64,000 bases of DNA from Caulobacter sp031457805. GTDB lineage: Bacteria; Pseudomonadota; Alphaproteobacteria; Caulobacterales; Caulobacteraceae. Where the stretch lies: the NCBI RefSeq assembly GCF_031457805.1, contig NZ_JAVDXI010000005.1:124001-188000 (forward strand), given 5' to 3'. Made by a program: the position numbers and the translations under genes. Shown piece after piece: positions 61,829-64,000 of the stretch. A model generated the notes under the pieces. That model had not been told where the DNA came from. It saw only the letters and a program-made list of their open reading frames with translations, and made no database searches. Positions within the stretch are counted from its first letter, which is position 1. Each line of letters opens with the position of its first letter.

Positions 61829-64000
61829 CTAGAACGCGACGTTCAGCGTGGCTTGCAGCTTGCGGCCCGTGCGGTAGACCCCGCGCGGCAGGGCCGTGGT
61901 GTTGGCGTAGGCGTAGTACTCGCTGTCCAGCAGGTTCTGGCCCGAGACCGACATCGTGATGTTCTTGGTCACGGCGTAGCCCACGGTGGCGTCGAGGGTC
62001 TTCGAGGCCTTGACGAACATGTCGTCGCCGCGATCGACGCCGGTGAAGTATTTCGAGCGCCAGGTGAAGGTGGCCCGGGCCGAGAACGGACCGTTCTCGT
62101 AGAAGGGGCTGACATTGACCTGGTTCTTCGAGCTGTAGGGCAGCGGCGCGCCCGACTGGCCCGAGGCGTCGGCGTAGGTGTAGTTGGCCAGGACGCCGAA
62201 GCCCATGCCGAAGGTCTGCTGATAGGCCAGCGCCAGACCCTTCACCTCAGCCGAACCCGCATTGAACGGACGGCTGATCTGATAGGTCGTGACCTTGCCT
62301 TGCGATTGGTTGAAGTAGGCTTCCGGCTGGGTGCGCTGCAGGATGTAGTTGGAGATATCCTTGTAGAACACCTCCGCCGACAGGATCGCCTGGGGCTGGA
62401 AGTACCACTCGGCCGAGGCGTTGAAGTTGCTCGACTTATAGGGCTCCAGCGCCGGGTTGCCGCCGCCGCCGGTCAGGATGCCGTCCGACAGCCAGAAGTA
62501 GTTGGTCATGTCCGAATAGTTCGGACGCGCGATGACCTGCGCCGCCGCGAAGCGAAGGACGAGGTCCTCGCGGGCGTCGACGATGATGTTCACGCTGGGC
62601 AGGACGTTGTCGTAGCTCTTCTTGGTCGACTGCCAGGTCCAGTCAGCGGCCTTGTTGCAGGGCGCGCCCGGCTTGCAGACGTAACCGGCGCTGTCGACCG
62701 AGGTCTTCACGTAGCGGACGCCGAAGTTGCCGCGCACGTTATCGGCCTTGAAGTTGGCTTGGGCGTACAGGGCGTCGATGTCTTCCTGGATGTTCCAGTT
62801 GCCGGCCGTGAACTCGGCGGCGGCGAAGATCGACGGCTTGGGCATGGTCGCGCCCGCCGCCAGCCACTTGCCGCTCTCGACATACGAGACCATCGACTCG
62901 CCGTCGATGCGGAAGCGGCTCTGCATCTGGGTCCCGACGCCGTCGAAGCCCTTCAGGTAGTTGCTGGGCACGGTCGAGGGGTTGAACGACGAAGCCGGGG
63001 CGGCGACGCCGGTGATGGCGATGCCCGCATACTGCTGACCGGTCTGGTGTTCACGGCGCTTGTAGCCGACCTGGACGCGCTGGATGACGCCGTCGAAGTC
63101 CTTGCCGAAGTCGAACTGGGCGTACTTTTCCTCATCCGAGGTGGGCTTGCTGACGAGGTTGCCGCTCCAACCCGGATCGGTCGCGAAGGCGGCCGGGTTG
63201 CCCATGACATTGGTCGTATAGGTCAGGCTGCCCGGGCTTTTCGGCGCGCCGCTGATGTCGACGGTGTAGCTGGCCCAGTTCAGGAATTCGAGGAACACCT
63301 GACGCTTGGTGCCGCCGTCGGCGCTCGACTTGCCAACCTCGCCGTTCAGGTCCCAGCCGTCGCCGTTGTAGCCGCCCTTCAGGTGGAAGGTGTCGGACTT
63401 CAGGCCAGCCTCGCGGTACTGCACGTCCAGTACGCTGAGCGCGTTGTTGAACGAGGCCTTGGAGACCACGCCGTTGTTGACGGTCAGGCCGGTCAGCGCA
63501 CCCAGGCTGTTCCAAGTGTTGCCCTGGAAGGCGTACATCGACTGGTTGGTGTTGTCGTAGTCGGCGTCGATCTTCAGCCAGTTAAACTCCAGCGAGAGCT
63601 GGTCGTTCGGCTTGTACTGCAGCGCAGTGGTGTAGGTCGTCCGCGTACGCCCCTGCTCGAAGTATGACGCGCCGAACGCGTTCGGGCTGCGGGCGTTGAG
63701 GTTCGCCGTCAGGGTGCTGGCGCACGAGCCGACGCAACCCTTGGTGCGCGAGTCGACCGGGTTGTCCGGATTGCCCCCGGCCCATTGATTGGCCGCGATC
63801 GTGCCGTAGGTCTCGACGCCGTCACGGCGCAGTTGGTCTTCGGCGCGCTGCACCGAGAAGCTGGCGCCGAAGGTGCTGTCGGCGTTCTTCCAACTGGCCA
63901 GCAGCGAGCCCTGCAGATCACCCTTCTTGGAGCGGTCGGTGTAGAGATAGCTCACCGCGCCGGCGATCGTGCCGGACTTCAGGTCCAGCGGCTTGCGGGT
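61829..64000 (-). CDS. TonB-dependent receptor for chitin oligosaccharides or GlcNAc (5' end cut by window)
   Basis: At least 724 residues are visible; the frame stays open to the right edge, so the signal, TonB box and plug are outside the window. The visible part is the beta-barrel of a TonB-dependent receptor of the Xanthomonas/Caulobacter group. It includes RVQVGYKRREHQTGQQY, VRYVKTSVDSAGYVC, SVNIIVDAREDLVLRFAAAQVIARPNYSDM, and the closing YRTGRKLQATLNVAF with the terminal aromatic residue. Position next to the hexosaminidase and PTS genes suggests it brings chitin oligosaccharides across the outer membrane. Ligand assignment is inference. Confidence 0.9.
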   Translation of the reverse strand, partial: TRKPLDLKSGTIAGAVSYLYTDRSKKGDLQGSLLASWKNADSTFGASFSVQRAEDQLRRDGVETYGTIAANQWAGGNPDNPVDSRTKGCVGSCASTLTANLNARSPNAFGASYFEQGRTRTTYTTALQYKPNDQLSLEFNWLKIDADYDNTNQSMYAFQGNTWNSLGALTGLTVNNGVVSKASFNNALSVLDVQYREAGLKSDTFHLKGGYNGDGWDLNGEVGKSSADGGTKRQVFLEFLNWASYTVDISGAPKSPGSLTYTTNVMGNPAAFATDPGWSGNLVSKPTSDEEKYAQFDFGKDFDGVIQRVQVGYKRREHQTGQQYAGIAITGVAAPASSFNPSTVPSNYLKGFDGVGTQMQSRFRIDGESMVSYVESGKWLAAGATMPKPSIFAAAEFTAGNWNIQEDIDALYAQANFKADNVRGNFGVRYVKTSVDSAGYVCKPGAPCNKAADWTWQSTKKSYDNVLPSVNIIVDAREDLVLRFAAAQVIARPNYSDMTNYFWLSDGILTGGGGNPALEPYKSSNFNASAEWYFQPQAILSAEVFYKDISNYILQRTQPEAYFNQSQGKVTTYQISRPFNAGSAEVKGLALAYQQTFGMGFGVLANYTYADASGQSGAPLPYSSKNQVNVSPFYENGPFSARATFTWRSKYFTGVDRGDDMFVKASKTLDATVGYAVTKNITMSVSGQNLLDSEYYAYANTTALPRGVYRTGRKLQATLNVAF

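Noticed and set aside
61394..63667. A 757-codon plus-strand frame
   Set aside because: Antisense to the hexosaminidase and the receptor barrel; composition is shadow-like.

Overview
This 64 kb window is high-GC DNA with dense, short-spaced genes and a strong codon bias that opens many long antisense reading frames. Gene content points to an alphaproteobacterium of the Caulobacter group: TonB-dependent receptors of the Caulobacter/Xanthomonas type, an HWE-type sensor kinase, a petABC bc1 operon, a fused IorAB, and a cysS / FeS-scaffold / yidD / thrS run on one strand. It looks chromosomal. I see no prophage, transposase, CRISPR array, plasmid origin or integrase.

Layout, left to right. 1-3.1 kb: methionine gamma-lyase (cut by the window edge), a divergent Lrp-type regulator and an HWE histidine kinase. 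3.1-6.8 kb: tRNA-Met, a GT4 glycosyltransferase, an FAD oxidoreductase of the L-2-hydroxyglutarate oxidase type and a DUF418 membrane protein. 7-11 kb: fused indolepyruvate ferredoxin oxidoreductase with its own divergent Lrp regulator. 11.3-16.1 kb: pirin, rplJL, a TetR-fold protein, proC, a YbjN protein and UbiK. 16.2-19.1 kb: translationally coupled lgt-midA-pgeF. 19.2-26 kb: prs, a lipoprotein, rplY, pth, a TPR protein, a second pirin and ychF. 26-28.8 kb: two overlapping dienelactone hydrolases, a secreted histidine phosphatase and an aspartyl-protease-like protein. 28.9-32.7 kb: petABC, trmL and a membrane protein. 32.8-36.5 kb: a polyprenyl-phosphate sugar transferase pair (GT2 and GT39), an HMG-CoA lyase and a small lipoprotein. 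36.5-42.1 kb: the leftward cysS to GT2 run. 42.2-46.1 kb: folE, DUF817, hisI, an acyltransferase and a LysE exporter. 46.2-50.4 kb: PhoD with a TonB-dependent receptor. 50.5-54.9 kb: an RluA-type pseudouridine synthase, a secreted orphan, a degenerate metallo-beta-lactamase protein, tRNA-Ser and nhaA. 55-64 kb: a GlcNAc/chitin-oligosaccharide locus made of a PTS permease, a fused EIIA-HPr-EI, a GH20 hexosaminidase and a TonB-dependent receptor (cut by the window edge).

The most distinctive non-coding content is a set of roughly 100-140 bp multi-hairpin repeats in at least three families. Their arms differ in sequence between copies but stay paired. One copy lies in frame inside midA, one supplies the folE stop codon, and one supplies the stop codons of both convergent neighbours (LysE and PhoD). 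The tRNA-Met gene is also enclosed by a perfect 10-bp inverted repeat that overlaps its encoded CCA end.

No wholly new multi-gene system is evident. The best leads are the structured repeats and their use as coding or stop sequence, the MBL-fold protein lacking most metal ligands, the FeS scaffold lacking its third canonical cysteine, and the two-EIIB PTS permease.
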